Part shown: positions 43,067 through 54,558 of the stretch, piece after piece | Numbering within the stretch: position 1 is the first letter of the stretch | How the letters are laid out: each line of letters starts with the position of its first letter | Assembly (NCBI GenBank): GCA_026929865.2 | Contig: CM049397.1 | Location: 62,001 to 126,000 of the forward strand | DNA from: Hyperoplus lanceolatus | Lineage: Eukaryota > Chordata > Actinopteri > Uranoscopiformes > Ammodytidae | DNA length: 64,000 bases | Reading direction: 5' to 3' | The notes under the pieces: model-generated | Seen by the model: only the letters and a program-made list of their open reading frames with translations | Told to the model about the DNA's origin: nothing | Database searches by the model: none | Made by a program: the position numbers and the translations under genes

Positions 43067-44326
43067 CAGTGGTTTTCAAACTGTGGGGAGTTATGGCAGG
43101 GGGGGCGCAGATGAATATGGGGAAAAAAATATAATAAAATAAATCTTTTTTTTTAGTTTGTGTTTTTGATATTAACATCATATTAAGCAAATGTAAGTTA
43201 TCATACAAAAAAAGGAATACAATGTTTTGGTCTAGATAGTTAATAGCCTAATAATTTAATTAGATCATCTGCCCAACCCAGAGGACCCTGCATAATATTT
43301 ATTTTTAAATTAAAAACAGTAGCTTTATAGTTTGATTTCTACAGGAATAACTTCCCACCCTTTGTGGTGTTGAAAACGAGGCATTATTAAACTGCAATGG
43401 GAAAGCTAAGTTAGTGTTATAGAAGCAAACGTTGGATGCTACATCCGAAGCTACATGTGCGCTAACGGCTAAAAATAACACTCAGACGATTTAAAACCAG
43501 TGAAAACAGTAGCTTCACAGTTTGATTTCTACAGGAATAACTTCCCACCCTTTGTGGTGTTAAAAGTGAGGCATTATTAAACTGCAATGGGAAAGCTAAG
43601 TTAGTGTATTAGAAGCTAACGTTGGGTGCTACTCCCGAAGCTACATGCTACACTAGGTAAATAACAGGCAAACAACCATTGAGGAGATTCCTTTTAGTTT
43701 CACCGATGGAATTACTACACAAGTAGCTCCCTAAGCTTTGTCTCGTTGTAAACGCGGCATTATTAAGACTGCTGTGACTAAGATAAATTAGTGGATTAAG
43801 AGCAAAATGCTTCTGTGTTGGTTTATGCAACACTGTGCATGGTTTGCTGTACAATGGGCATCTTGTCGCTTAGCGGGGAAAACAACATGGCTGTCGCTCG
43901 GAATATTTTTCAGAGGATCTTGGGGCCGTGGACCAATAAGAAATGGGGGGGGGGGGGTTATCATAGACTACTGCACGGTGGAAGTTTCTGGTTACTAATG
44001 TGGGGGGGAAGCATCATGAAGCGTGGACATATAAAGAAAATATGGGGAAGTGGCTTCTTCTCGCTATGACGACATATCGGGAAGAATTATGAACATTGGG
44101 GGGGAGGGGTGGGGGTTTCAGAAAGGGGGAGAGTGAGAAAAGGAGAGATTGTTATTTTTTTATATTTTGGCAGTCTCTAGGCACACCGTGGACCCATGTT
44201 AGAACACATTTAAAAAGTGCATTTAGCATAATATGGGACCTTTAAGAACTTTTTTTGGGGGGGGGGCTGAGCTGAAATTTTTTCTCTGTGGGGGGGGCTC
44301 ACTCTCTCACACTTTGAAAACCCCTG
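43067..44326. mobile_element. hAT element with 8-bp TSD CTTTAGAC (non-autonomous)
   Basis: It starts CAGTGGTTTTCAAACTGTGG and ends CACTTTGAAAACCCCTG, inverted ends typical of hAT. The 8-bp duplication CTTTAGAC is exact at 43059-43066 and 44327-44334. No transposase is present. Inside sits unrelated repeat sequence (43314-44245), including a 190-bp tandem duplication and a TTAA-bounded terminus, so it is itself a host for another insertion. Confidence 0.85.
43314..44245 (+). mobile_element. Nested repeat: 190-bp tandem units, CGCTTAGCGGGG motif, TTAA-type end
   Basis: AAACAGTAGCTT opens two tandem units of about 190 bp (43314-43503 and 43504-43693). TCTTGTCGCTTAGCGGGG and ACAACATGGCTGTCGCTCGG follow. 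The right end TAGCATAATATGGGACCTTTAA terminates in TTAA (44242-44245), as in piggyBac-type MITEs. The left end is not visible. The 43500-43890 part recurs inverted at 50943-51340. Confidence 0.6.
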
Positions 44327-44334
44327 CTTTAGAC

Positions 44335-45505
44335 TATCATGGGGCATACCTGAGTCTATAAAAAAAATATGGCCAAGAAATTCCTATGTGGGCGGGACTT
44401 ATTTAGAAAAATTTGCTTTTTAACGTTGTTCCTGTTTCCGCCATTTTCAAAGTTTTTTGGCGGCAAATTCAAAAAAGTGTCTTTACAGTGGAGAGGCTGA
44501 CAATCTGCTTTTGCTCATAACTCCCCATCCAAACTTCGCACATTCAAAAAATTGACATGCACTTGTTTGGTAAATTGAGCTGCAGCTTTCTACCTTAGAC
44601 AGTTTTGCGAAATGTATCAATAGGGGCCCCCGTTCATAACAGCTTGCAGTTCTAATCGTTTCTCTTTGATTTACCTACACTTGAATGAGGACTGGATCTT
44701 GAACGATCAAAAAATGTACATCAATTTCAAACACATTATGCAAACTGCAAATATTACATTTTTATCACCTGTTGAAATAAGTCCCGGTGGCTCCAGCAGC
44801 AGCTGTGTGCAGCGTGAAGCTCAAATTGCGTCTAAACTAACTGGGTCAAGTGTCAACACAGCGATCGGACAAAGTTAGTAATGCTTCATTCACGAAGCCT
44901 TTCCCTTTAAGGGAACATTTGCGACTTTATTATCACCGAGTGGACTCACTCTGAAACATTTACTCTTGGCTACTTGTCTAATGTCAGCACATCTGGTGAA
45001 GCCTACAATAATCAGTTAGTTACAAAAAACCAACATCACATAGTGATAAAATACAGCAAAAACTGACACAGGTCCCAGTTTACTCTGCAGAGTTATGGAC
45101 TCACCATATGACAGCAGCTGATGACGCACAGCTCCACGCTGTGTCTCACATCACAGACCATCTTTATTTTTTTATCTTTATTTTCTGACGACAAAACAGT
45201 TCAAGAATTCATACCGACTCGGCGCGCAGACTAAGGTGGACTAGACAATTTGTCTGTTTCTGATCTTTAGATAACAGTGAGTGAAGTCTGTTTTTGCGGC
45301 GGCGCGCTTCGATGGTGACGACGCAGCCTGCACACATGTATCATGTTAAAGTAAATAGTGATTAATCAGGTCCATAAATTAATCATACACAAATAAAAGC
45401 CCCTCTGGATCCCCCGTATACTTCACACCCTGCACATGATGCTTTATGCCCCAGGATGTCACAAAGGAGATTTGAAAACTCTGCAGCTGATTTGTAGGCT
45501 ACCGC
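44335..45505. other. Gene-free stretch
   Basis: No supported gene. Short frames (44666-44878) lack motifs. A GC-rich patch near 45215-45320 has no open frame. Confidence 0.4.
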
Positions 45506-46599
45506 TTAAAGATCGCCTATTATACTACTTTTTTGGTCTTAATTTCTCATTAATGACTCCTATAGAGCAACCTGACATGAATCACAGCACAAAAAACCAT
45601 GTAGATTTTCGGGAAGCTCTTCCTCTCATCTCAGCGATTTCAGCATTCTGTGTACACCATGGACATATAAAGAAATGGACACCGGATTGAAACACAGCGC
45701 CCATTCATTCCTATGAAAGCTGCTCATTGGCGCAGAGAAGCAACAAGGAAGCATAATCCGGAAATTCCATGCGGCCCGGAAGCATGACGTAGCATGGACG
45801 TAGCTATATTATTGACCTATCAAGAAAGAGGGCGGCAAGCGTAGCGGACTGGAGGCGGGTGTAGAATCATTCTCGTTCTGTAGCATCTAGACTGGTGAAA
45901 ACAAACTGAAAGCCGTTAAAAGCCGTTTGGCTAATACAACGCTTGAGGTGGCGTTTTGAAATGAGAAAACTTCCATTTTAATAGTATATGGTCTAAAGAT
46001 AAGTATGAGCCTATGATTGATATCCAGAAAAAATTTGCAGAGACACAATCTAGTTCGCCGCTTGTATTATGTGGACAGGGAAATCTGCCTACGGACCGCA
46101 TGAAAATAAGCTCCACCCCCAACCATGTAATACCAATGGGTTGGCCACATGTCCATGCTGGCTGCTCGGAGAAGGCAGAGTCCTGGGGGCCTGGTGTACA
46201 CACTCGGCTTTGTGCTTCTCCGCCCCCTCGCCCCCCTCCTGCAAACCCCACTCCGTTGTGATTGGTTACCTTCCGGAACACTTTCAGTGGCGCGTGGGCA
46301 GATTTGAGCAGGTAGGTGGGGCATGGCCGGAGTGTGCCTGAGCACGTTGCAGCATTACCGTACATGGAAAAATCCGGATTCTCTACATGACGAATCCCGG
46401 AAATTTGAACAAGTGAATCGCGACCGGCTGCCCTAGTGTTTAGCGTTCTGCACAGCCACCCCAGACGGTCAGCAGGGAATACGTCTAAACGCATGGAAGT
46501 CATTACTTGACACTTTAGTATGGTTAAACATGACTATAAATCATTATAACATTGTTTATAGGTCATACAAGTCTAAAAAGTATAATAGGTGCTCTTTAA
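45506..46599. mobile_element. piggyBac-type MITE (copy 2) with an internal insertion
   Basis: TTAAAGATCGCCTATTATAC at the left and GTATAATAGGTGCTCTTTAA at the right, with TTAA at 45506-45509 and 46596-46599. Body motifs (AATCACAGCACAAAAAAC, CACTCCGTTGTGATTGG, GTCAGCAGGGAATA) match copies 1 and 3. It is longer than they are by the 536-bp insertion at 45658-46193. Confidence 0.8.
45658..46193. mobile_element. Insertion with perfect 8-bp TSD GTGTACAC inside MITE copy 2
   Basis: GTGTACAC at 45650-45657 and 46194-46201 flanks sequence starting CATGGACATATAAAG, which resembles the start of the 18949 foldback element (CATAGACATTATAAAG). The right end ..GGGGGCCTG does not mirror it well. The 8-bp duplication points to hAT. 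No coding region was found. Confidence 0.6.
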
Positions 46600-46791
46600 G
46601 GAATCTCAAACCACAACACATTTTTCTGTTTCCCACCGAACAACCAGTTGTTATATTCTTAAAGACCTATTTCCCCGGTGGAAATATAAAAGTAGAAATG
46701 TGCAAACATTTTAGAAATCGGTTCATCACAGCCTGAGAAAAGACAGAAAGAGTGTTTTTATGGTCTATCTGGCTGTCTCTGGCTCAAAAGT

Positions 46792-47040
46792 AACGATGGA
46801 TTGGATTTATATTGCGCTTCTCAAGGCACTCAAAGACGCTTTACAGGGTTCCAGGTTCCATTCATTCACACACAGTCATACTGGTGGTGGTAAACTACGA
46901 TAGTAGCCACAGCTGCCATTCAGTGCATACGGCCCCTCCGAACACCACCTCAAACATACAGCAGTCATACACATTCACAAGAGATCCTCCAACTACCACG
47001 ACACACTGCACTCGCTGCTAGCTTGCTGCCCTTCAAGGCC
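46792..47040 (+). repeat. SINE/L2-tail-like interspersed repeat
   Basis: GGATTGGATTTATATTGCGC then CTCAAAGACGCTTTACAGG and TGGTGGTGGTAAACTACGAT form a pattern common in fish L2-derived repeats. It resembles the tail of the 38684 SINE (ATATAGCGC .. AAAGCGCTTTAC) in opposite orientation. No pol III boxes were found. Confidence 0.5.
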
Positions 47041-47272
47041 CCACCCACCTTTCCGTGTCGTCTGGTCTGACCTCTGACTCGGATTAGAATTGTGTAAACA
47101 AACTACTTCCCGTGTTAATACAGTTTTTTGGCGATACCTTGGCAAATACAGACACTTTGTAGACTCCACAATGTATTATTTTTTCTAAAATATGAATGTA
47201 TTGTTTCCGGTTTCACTGTAACACGGAGGGAAGGAAACGCGCACTAGGCTAAGACCCCGTTTCCACTTGTCT

Positions 47273-47896
47273 TTAAAGAGGACCTATGATGCTTTTTGAC
47301 TTTTATGACCTATAAACGTTGTTATGATGATTCATAGTCATGCTTAACCATACTAAATTATCAAGTAATGACTTACATGCATTTCGACGTATTCCCTGCT
47401 GACCGTCTGGGGTGTCTGTGCAGAGCACTGAACACTATTCTAGCCAGTCGAGAAGTCACGTCTTCAAAGCGGTCTACCCTTTCATAATTTCGTGACGTCG
47501 CATAAAAATTTGTGACGTGACCACGCTGATGTTTCCATGTATGGTAATGCTGTCACTTCCCTGTTCGCGTCTGCCTCGCGCCTTTATAGGTCCATGCTCG
47601 CGCTTCCCGCCACTGAAAGTGTTCCGGAAGGAAGGTAACCAATCACAACGGAGTGGGGTTTGCAAGAGGGGGGGGGGGAGGGTAGCGGAGATGGCCGATG
47701 CACAGGCGGAGGGAGCGGAGATTGCCGAAGCACACACACTCAAGTGTTGACAGGATGTGCTGGATCGCCAAAATAAGAGAAAGAGCTTCCCGAAAATCTA
47801 CATAGTTTTTTGTGATGTGATTCGTGTCAGGTTGCTCTATAGCAGTGTAAAACAAGAAATTAAGACCAGAAAAGTAGTATAATAGGTCCTCTTTAA
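47273..47896. mobile_element. piggyBac-type MITE (copy 3), inverted relative to copy 1
   Basis: TTAAAGAGGACCTATGATGC at the left and AATAGGTCCTCTTTAA at the right, TTAA at both borders. It is close to copy 1 (34166-34776) in opposite orientation across its whole length, which suggests a recent amplification. It has a poly-G run (47668-47680) where copy 1 has poly-C. Confidence 0.85.
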
Positions 47897-48897
47897 CATC
47901 TGATTTCTGTGATCTGATCAGCTGACAGCTCAAACTACAGGTGGAAAACTCTCAGGACGCATTGAGATTGGATCACAAAAACCACATTCGGTTGTGGTTT
48001 ACGTCGCTTGTGTCCGATCTGTCCGCATTCAAATAGTACTGTAAACAGCAATGTTACTCTTGTCCACATTAGGGACCTCCTACTCAACTGCCGCACCCTG
48101 CCTGAGCGGAAATACGTTGAAAATGCAACACTGGAGTTCATTCAGCTTTTATAGAAGCCTCATGAATGTTAGTTGCATCCGCCAGTATTGCAAATGACAA
48201 GCTTTCTGTCCTCTGTTTTCATTTCACTGCGTAAATCTGAAAACACAGAAATCGCTGCTATTGACTGGTGCACTGCAGGGCAGCGACTTCCTGTTCTTAT
48301 CTGCTTAAAAATAAAAGTCAACTCGCGTTTGGCTAGTAACGTGAAGGCACACAGGAAATATTCTGTTCGAACAAGCAGTAACTTAACTGCATTAATATGG
48401 AAAGCCTGTACTGGTGGTGGTGACAAGAGTGTATCAGAGGCAGACTTTAGAAAAGCCACCCGGCGAGCACACATCTTTCACCAGCCAAAGTGGCGTAATA
48501 ACTAACTCACCTAAGAGTTTTTACTTTTATATACTATCTATTATATTTACCTGCATTTGGCAACTGTTAATGTAGAGCCCTCTAAGCAGTGTTGTGCATC
48601 GCTCCTCCTTGTCTAAATGAGACAGTAGCCTATCTCGTCAACCTAGACTTGAAATTGTCTTTGCACGTAATGCATTTTAATAGCAAATACGATTAAAACT
48701 GTGGCACTGTACAGCCCTGTTTGAACCCCACCAGTTATAAACAGCAATGCAAACGGAAATGATGTACGTGTTGATTTACATACAGAACGGGTAAATGGAA
48801 TCCGATCACAACTGGACAAAGAAGTCACATGTGGACTAGTCTGGCATGACCACTTCCGCCAGCGTCTATTCGCTTGCGGCGGCAAGCTACGCGAGTA

Positions 48898-49261
48898 GGG
48901 TCCAGCTGCAGCCCCGGAGAACGACACCCTGGCGTGACAACGACACCCTGGCGTGACGGAAGTAACCGTGGTGTGACGGAAGTGATTTTTGACTATTTAG
49001 CTTCCATGACATGTCTGCTATGTCACTAACCCTAACCACCCAACTGTGATGCCTGAACCTAATCGCCAAAACAATATAAATAACACAAACTTAGTATCGG
49101 TCTGCTGTCTTGTTATTGTTTGACGTGACGTACTCAAGATGGCCGCCGCCGTGTTCCGTCAATGTTCTATCTATATTCTAACCAGATTCTAACCTCTCCC
49201 GTCACACCACGGTTACTTCCGTCACGCCAGGGTGTCGTTCTCCGGGGCTGCAGCTGGACTC
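48898..49261. mobile_element. Palindromic MITE with TA duplication
   Basis: The left GGGTCCAGCTGCAGCCCCGG and right CCGGGGCTGCAGCTGGACTC arms extend inward through GAGAACGACACCCTGGCGTG and GTAACCGTGGTGTGACGG, over about 60 bp each. TA flanks at 48896-48897 and 49262-49263. The left arm has an extra tandem 19-mer (AACGACACCCTGGCGTGAC twice). TA borders suggest Tc1/mariner-type mobilisation. Confidence 0.75.
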
Positions 49262-49384
49262 TATTGGGCTACGCAGCCCTGACGCAGCCCCCTCCTGTTC
49301 CGGTTGCTGGCTTTCCCCTATTGTGATCCCCCTCAAATTCGGAAACAATTCGCTCACTGTCAACCCGTGTGCTTATGTGCAGCG

Positions 49385-49419
<35 letters not shown>

Positions 49420-50446
49420 TGTGAGAAGTCACATTACTGTAGACAGAAATAAAGTGTGGCAATACTTAATAATATTGGCGGCGGTGGTCCGGGACACAAA
49501 CTAGCCTAGCTGTCCAACTTCATTGTACAACTACCCCCGGGCAGAAATACCCTCATAAACTCTGGAAAATGAAGCGTGGGGGTTTGAATTGAGCACCGGA
49601 CCTTATAACCAGCTAGATTAAGATCCGCCGTTCCCTTTCTTTGGTGAATTAGGGACTAAGCAGCGGTGTTTTAGCGACGGGGAAAGATTCCAACGGCTTC
49701 CACTATCACCTAGCAACTCTTACGGCTACTTGCTGCAGTTGGTGTAGCGCTCACAACGTCAAAACCCTGTTCTGCCTGTAAACAGACGGACTACGGCTCT
49801 GACTACAGCGATAGGAGGTGGTGACATAAGTTCTCGAATGCTAAAAATTCTACTCGACCGCCGTAGCCTTGCCTCTCAACTACCGATGATAATGTTACCA
49901 GAGATAACACTACGTGGCTAGTTAACTCCGGTTAAGTTATCCCGTGAGCTCCTCGGGGGCTAAAATGTATGGTGTCTTGACATGCTGGTTAGAAAGCAAC
50001 ACACTATGTATATTCCTTTTGTCTTTAATAATTTTTGTGTGGCGTTTGCGGGTTTAGCCATTTCTCTGACAGTCTCTGGACGTGAAGACGTTCCATCAAA
50101 ATAAGTCCCCCCCCTGCACTATTTTGCAGGACACCGCTGCTGCTTCCCGGGGTTAGCCCCGCCCTAGATGATTGTGATTGGTTTAAACAAATACAAACAG
50201 GCTAGCCCAGTTTCCCCCGGTTTCCCCACCCGAATAGACGGCTCTAAACAGAGTGCTTCCAGACCATACTACTTGCTGTAGTTTGGTCTGGCTTTGCGAG
50301 ACTACATGTGGACAGACAGGTGTGAACACACGGACTGAGAGCTGGCCACTTGTGATCAGATTACCAAAATCACATCATAATCCCAGGTGGAAACAGGGCC
50401 TAAATTTTCTTCAGTTCTCAAGATATTGAGCTTTTCCGGAAGTGCC

Positions 50447-50540
50447 TGCGGGCTATCAACAAAACTAGCCTAGCCTTTCCATTTCAAACAGGAGTACTCT
50501 GAAACTAAATATTCTGCGCATGAAGAGGACACTCTGGACG
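50447..50540 (+). repeat. Dispersed repeat, second copy of 5786-5870
   Basis: AAACTAGCCTAGCC, CTGAAACTAAATATTCTG and GAAGAGGACACTCTGG occur in the same order as at 5786-5870. It lies right of the 47252-50402 element and is probably one half of its insertion target. Confidence 0.6.
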
Positions 50541-50616
50541 AGATGGACGTATTTTTGCTGTGGACAGGTTATGTGGACAGGTGTTGCACCGAAAGTTGTG
50601 ACCCATCAGAATGACA

Positions 50617-50633
50617 GACCCTAGAGGGCGCTG
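50617..50633 (+). promoter_or_regulatory. Weak CTCF-like motif
   Basis: GACCCTAGAGGGCGCTG fits the degenerate CTCF core but less well than the site at 41155. No supporting context. Confidence 0.25.
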
Positions 50634-50653
50634 TTTCTATTTATTAACTGATT

Positions 50654-50960
50654 TCAATCGACTGTTGGCCTATACCAACCCAGTCTCACAGTGGGACTAG
50701 ATATTTGACGTCGGCTCTGGTTTTCATAGGTTTCCAGACGTTCTATTGCCTTCTGCAGTTGAAATTCCATGGCTCTCATCCGGGGTGCTGATGCCGCCGA
50801 CACATCCTTGAGGTCCGAGACCCGCGGTTCAACTGTCCCCATCCTCTGTATTAGACTGTCAAGTTTCTCCAAGACTTCGTTAAGTGGCTTGATTATGTTG
50901 GCTAGTTTGCGGTCTAACATCTGTTCTATGTTTTCCGAGCGACAGCCATGTTGTTTTCCC
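50654..50960 (-). pseudogene. L1-type ORF1 N-terminal fragment (coiled coil)
   Basis: The minus strand reads MLDRKLANIIKPLNEVLEKL, DSLIQRMGTVEPRVSDL and QKAIERLETYENQSRRQ. This is a heptad-rich coiled coil followed by the ENQSRRxN-type motif that precedes the RRM in L1 ORF1 proteins. The RRM is absent. Upstream MAVARK lies one frame off, suggesting a frameshift near 50930. It is fused to the CGCTTAGCGGGG repeat, which may be its 5' UTR. Confidence 0.6.
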
Positions 50961-51664
50961 CGCTAAGCGACAAGATGCCCGTAGTACAGCAAACCATGCA
51001 GAGTGTTGCATAAACCAACACAGATGCATTCTGCTCATAATCCACTAATTTATCTTAATCACAGCAGTCTTAATAATGCCGCGTTTATAACGAGAAAGTT
51101 TAGGGAACTACTTGTGTAGTAATTCCATTGGTGAAACTAAAAGGAATCTCCTCAATGGTTGTTTGCCTGTTATTTACCTAGTGTAGCATGTAGCTTCGGG
51201 AGTAGCACCCAACGTTTGCTTCTATTGCATTAACTTAGCTTTCCCATTGCAGTTTAATAATGCCTCGTTTTTAACACCACAAAGGGTGGGAAGTTATTCC
51301 TGTAGAAATCAAACTTTGAAGCTACTGTTTTCACTTGTTTTAATCATGTCATGTCAAACTGTTCAAAGTATGGCTTCGCGCCGGGTAAACACTGTGTTCG
51401 CAGTCACGCAGTGTCTCTCTAGTATCACGAGAGCACGGCAGAGACAGTGGGAGGGCCCGGCAGAGAGGTGGGAGGGGCCAGCCAGATCGCAGGCTGCAGA
51501 CACCAATATAGGTCATCCGGAGACCAGAGGAACATCAGGGTATAGAGGCTTGCTACAATAAACGATCTTAACAGGTTTTTCAGCAAACATTTAAAAAAAT
51601 AAGTATTAGGGACTACTTAGACCATATTAAATTGACAGCAAAGTGCATAATATGTGAGCTTTAA
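50943..51664 (-). mobile_element. Inverted copy of the 43314-44245 repeat family
   Basis: 50943-51340 is the reverse complement of about 43500-43890 with modest divergence (for example GGGAAGTTATTCCTGTAGAA vs TTCTACAGGAATAACTTCCC). The other end carries GCATAATATGTGAGCTTTAA with TTAA at 51661-51664. It appears as a single unit here, not the two tandem units of the other copy. Confidence 0.65.
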
Positions 51665-52150
51665 AGTTACAGGACAGTGTTTATATCTCTGTGTGGGGTG
51701 CATCACATGTTATTAATATCCCAAAATAGACAACTTCTTTCAAGTCAAACAAACACACCGCTTATATAGGTGTTTTCATCTCTCACCAGTGACCCCTAAT
51801 CTTTAAGAACTGTCTGCTCTGCAACTCTGGTAATAGAGGCTATTCAAATATACCACATTCCTCCATTTAGAAGAAACTTCTTTTCCCAAAAACGAGATGG
51901 AACCATACATATTTGAATGGCCCATAAGAAACACCTATCAAACACAGAACACTTTTACATTTTATAAGTTATGTAGAATACAATGCATAGATGTACGCAT
52001 TACTGCAGTAAACTATATTTTATTAGGACCAACAATGCAAATGCATCATACACTAAACGATGTAGATATTGAGACAGGGAGAACAGAGAGCACCCTTCAA
52101 ATGACAATGGCACCTGATAACAGCTGCTTCTCTCACGGGCTGTATCTCGA
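51665..52150. other. Gene-free stretch
   Basis: A plus-strand frame 51897-52184 has no recognised domain. The left boundary of the Harbinger element is expected near 52140 but no terminal repeat was matched. Confidence 0.4.
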
Positions 52151-52344
52151 TTCAGGGGTTGCGGTCTACGAAGGCTGCATTTGAAGACCGATTGCGTCAT
52201 AGCGGCGTGCAAAGGTTGTTCCATTTGCAAGGCTCCTCATATGCAGCCGTGAAATGCAGCTTTCGTTTCACGGTTTTGAAGGCTGCAACAGATGGATCCT
52301 TCGCGGCCCTATAAATCCCAAGATTAATTTCGGTTTCGTCAGAG

Positions 52345-53994
52345 ATGGCATCTCAAGACGAATTACCAGCGGCAGCATCAGCATGTTACGCCTTCAAATG
52401 TAAGTATTGGGTTTCAGTAGCCTAACTCAAATAACTAACGATACAAATGTAAAAAAAAAAAAAAAGTAACCTCATAAAACCTCTATGTCCTTCAAAATAA
52501 TTGGTTAAGTAAGGTAACGTTCTAATAATGTTAGTGACGCTAACTTTTAGGAAAATGTATTAAAAAAACCACACTTTCCGAGCTTTATATCTTGACATAT
52601 ATTTCTTGTCATTTATCTAGATTTTACTTTGTTAATAGGAAGTTAAGAGACACTTCAAAATCATTAAGAAATATCCCAAAAGGTTTAGAATTCCTCCACT
52701 GACCGCAACGGAAAACACCTCCAACACCACCAACTCCCTGCCCTGTCCCGTTTGGTTAACTTGTTAAAAACGTTGGCATTTTTACACAGCTAACTTGGTT
52801 ATTTTGCTATTTAAGCTGCTTTTGTTTGATAGTGTGAAGCAAAACTAATTTTAACGTGTGCTTTTGGTTTAGGGAGCCAGGAGCATACGGCTCAACTAAT
52901 TAAGTTGAGGGGGGAGAAGGACGGCCTCTTCACCGGGGCCAAAAACTCTGCTTCTGTGTCTTGGAGGTAAGGAAACACTAGTTTATTTACAATGTCAGTT
53001 AGTTTATAACAATTATTCACAATAGGCCATTTGTAATATTTACATTTGACCATCTTGTAAAGGTTACAGTTAAATAAGTCCTCATTAAGGACACACACAA
53101 GATCCCCCAGAAATCGTTTACTTGAATGTCTTATTTTGAGTTATAAAGAGAAACACAACAAGGTCACAACTTACATCCCTGTGAAAGCACTATAAAAACA
53201 CACAACAAAGAAAAAGGGTATTGTCCCAGCTACTAGTGGTCTTATTATCATGGGCTTTGTATAGAATCAGGGCTAATTTAACTGTAACCGTTACAAGAAC
53301 AGCCTATACAAAGATCAACTTGTAACCTTTACAATAAGGTTAAATGTAGTCATACAAATGGGCTATTGTTAACATGGGTTATTAACATGATTGTGAATGT
53401 TACCCCTTTATTTCGTTTTATCTCTGTGATTAGGAGTATACTGGAGGAAATGGGCCTGGAGGGGAAAGTCACGCCTCTTCAGGCCAAAAAAAAATGGGAT
53501 ATCCTCAAAAAGAAATATAAAGTACGTTAACATAATTTTAAATGTACATTATTTGTTTTAACCATGCAAAACACTTTAGCTGATTTTTTGTTGTTGTTGT
53601 TAACTGCCACGATTGATTTCCTCTGCCTTAGGATTGCAAGTGTCCAGCGTCGGGCGAGGGGGTGGACTGCAAGTCCACGGCTGCCAATTGGCCCTGGTTT
53701 GTCCTCATGGATGAGGTATTAGGACAGAGGCATTCGACAAATCCCCCTGTCCTAATTGCCTCCATCCCTGAGGACAAACCCGGGCAGGATGAAGAGGAGG
53801 ACGAGCCCAGCCAGCCAGGGCCCAGCCAGCCAGGGCCCAGCCGATCGCGGAAGAGGGACCGGGAGGACGAGCTGCTGGACCTCCTGAAAGAGGACATGAG
53901 GCAGCAGAGGGAGGCGTAGGAGAGGCGAGCTCAGGAGAGCAATGCCAGGATGGATAGGCTCTTCTCCATCCTGGAAAAAATTGTTGACAAATAA
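52345..53994 (+). pseudogene. Harbinger Myb/SANT-like DNA-binding protein gene, 4 exons
   Basis: Exons 52345-52399, 52873-52966, 53434-53521 and 53632-53994 join in phase at GT..AG borders. The product is the DNA-binding partner that Harbinger transposases need for nuclear import and target binding. It reads MASQDELPAAASACYAFKWS, TAQLIKLRGEKDGLFTGAKN, SILEEMGLEGKVTPLQAKKK and WDILKKKYKDCK, a trihelix/MADF-like fold with spaced Trp (W..W..W). ANWPWFVLMDEVLGQRHSTN, an acidic Ser/Pro linker and RKRDREDELLDLLKEDM follow. A TAG at 53917-53919 (expected GAG; context QREA-x-ERRAQES) interrupts the C-terminal helix, which ends SILEKIVDK at 53994. It lacks only this codon to be open, so inactivation is recent. 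Confidence 0.8.
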
Positions 53995-54160
53995 TTTTAA
54001 ATATTTGTTGTTAATTTAATTATTTATTATTTATTTACATGTAATTTTATTTTGGCTGTGTCATATTATTTTATAGTTGTTTTTTCCTAACAATGTAGGA
54101 TATTTTCATTTACATTATTTATGTTCAGTATTTAATATGTTTTTACTTTTTATATGTGTA

Positions 54161-54166
54161 AATAAA
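54161..54166 (+). terminator. Poly(A) signal AATAAA of the Myb-like gene
   Basis: AATAAA, 167 bp after the stop and followed by a T-rich stretch (GTTGTTTTTTC), is the natural 3' end of the plus-strand Harbinger gene. Confidence 0.5.
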
Positions 54167-54552
54167 AGTTGTTTTTTCTGATATTCAGGATACCATTATT
54201 ATTCTCCATATCACACAGGTAATTTCTGTAATATCTAGTTAGCACAAGAAACTCCAACATATATTTTTTTTGGTATGGATAATCTGATTTCAGGCCTAAC
54301 CTCGAGCATTAGAGAATTTAAGATTTGCTCCCTTGTGTATCTTCTCCCTCATAAACAGACAGATTGTTATAATTGTTATACTGTATATTCTAGACAGATC
54401 GACACACTTTAGGCAAATCAATGAACACTGGGTGCCTGTCGGCATGTTGGAACGATTATAGCAGGAGGCAGATCTTATACATTATCGCCCAACCTGCCAC
54501 CTCTACCATTGTTGCGTAAGAATCGAATGACAAATTTTTGTAAATGTTATGT

Positions 54553-54558
54553 TTTATT
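54553..54558 (-). terminator. Poly(A) signal of the Harbinger transposase gene
   Basis: The minus strand reads AATAAAACATAAC about 370 bp after the last coding exon. The stretch between (54560-54930) includes an open minus-strand frame (54547-54783) of unknown meaning, perhaps 3' UTR. Confidence 0.4.

Larger units (their letters stand above)
47252..50402. mobile_element. hAT-like element (CCTGTTTCCACYTG termini) containing two MITEs
   Basis: The left TAAGACCCCGTTTCCACTTG and right CCAGGTGGAAACAGGGCCTA are imperfect inverted ends. Adjacent pieces also match in inverse (CTGATTTCTGTGATCTGATC left; CTTGTGATCAGATTACC right). Between them lie a piggyBac MITE near the left end and a palindromic MITE (48898-49261), both younger. 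No TSD or transposase gene was found. Other sequence (47897-48897, 49262-50380) has no supported ORF; a (CA)n tract sits at 49395-49417. Confidence 0.6.

Noticed and set aside
46013..46341. Overlapping 80-90 codon frames in the MITE copy 2 interior
   Set aside because: They overlap on both strands inside a non-coding MITE with an insertion and show no protein motif.
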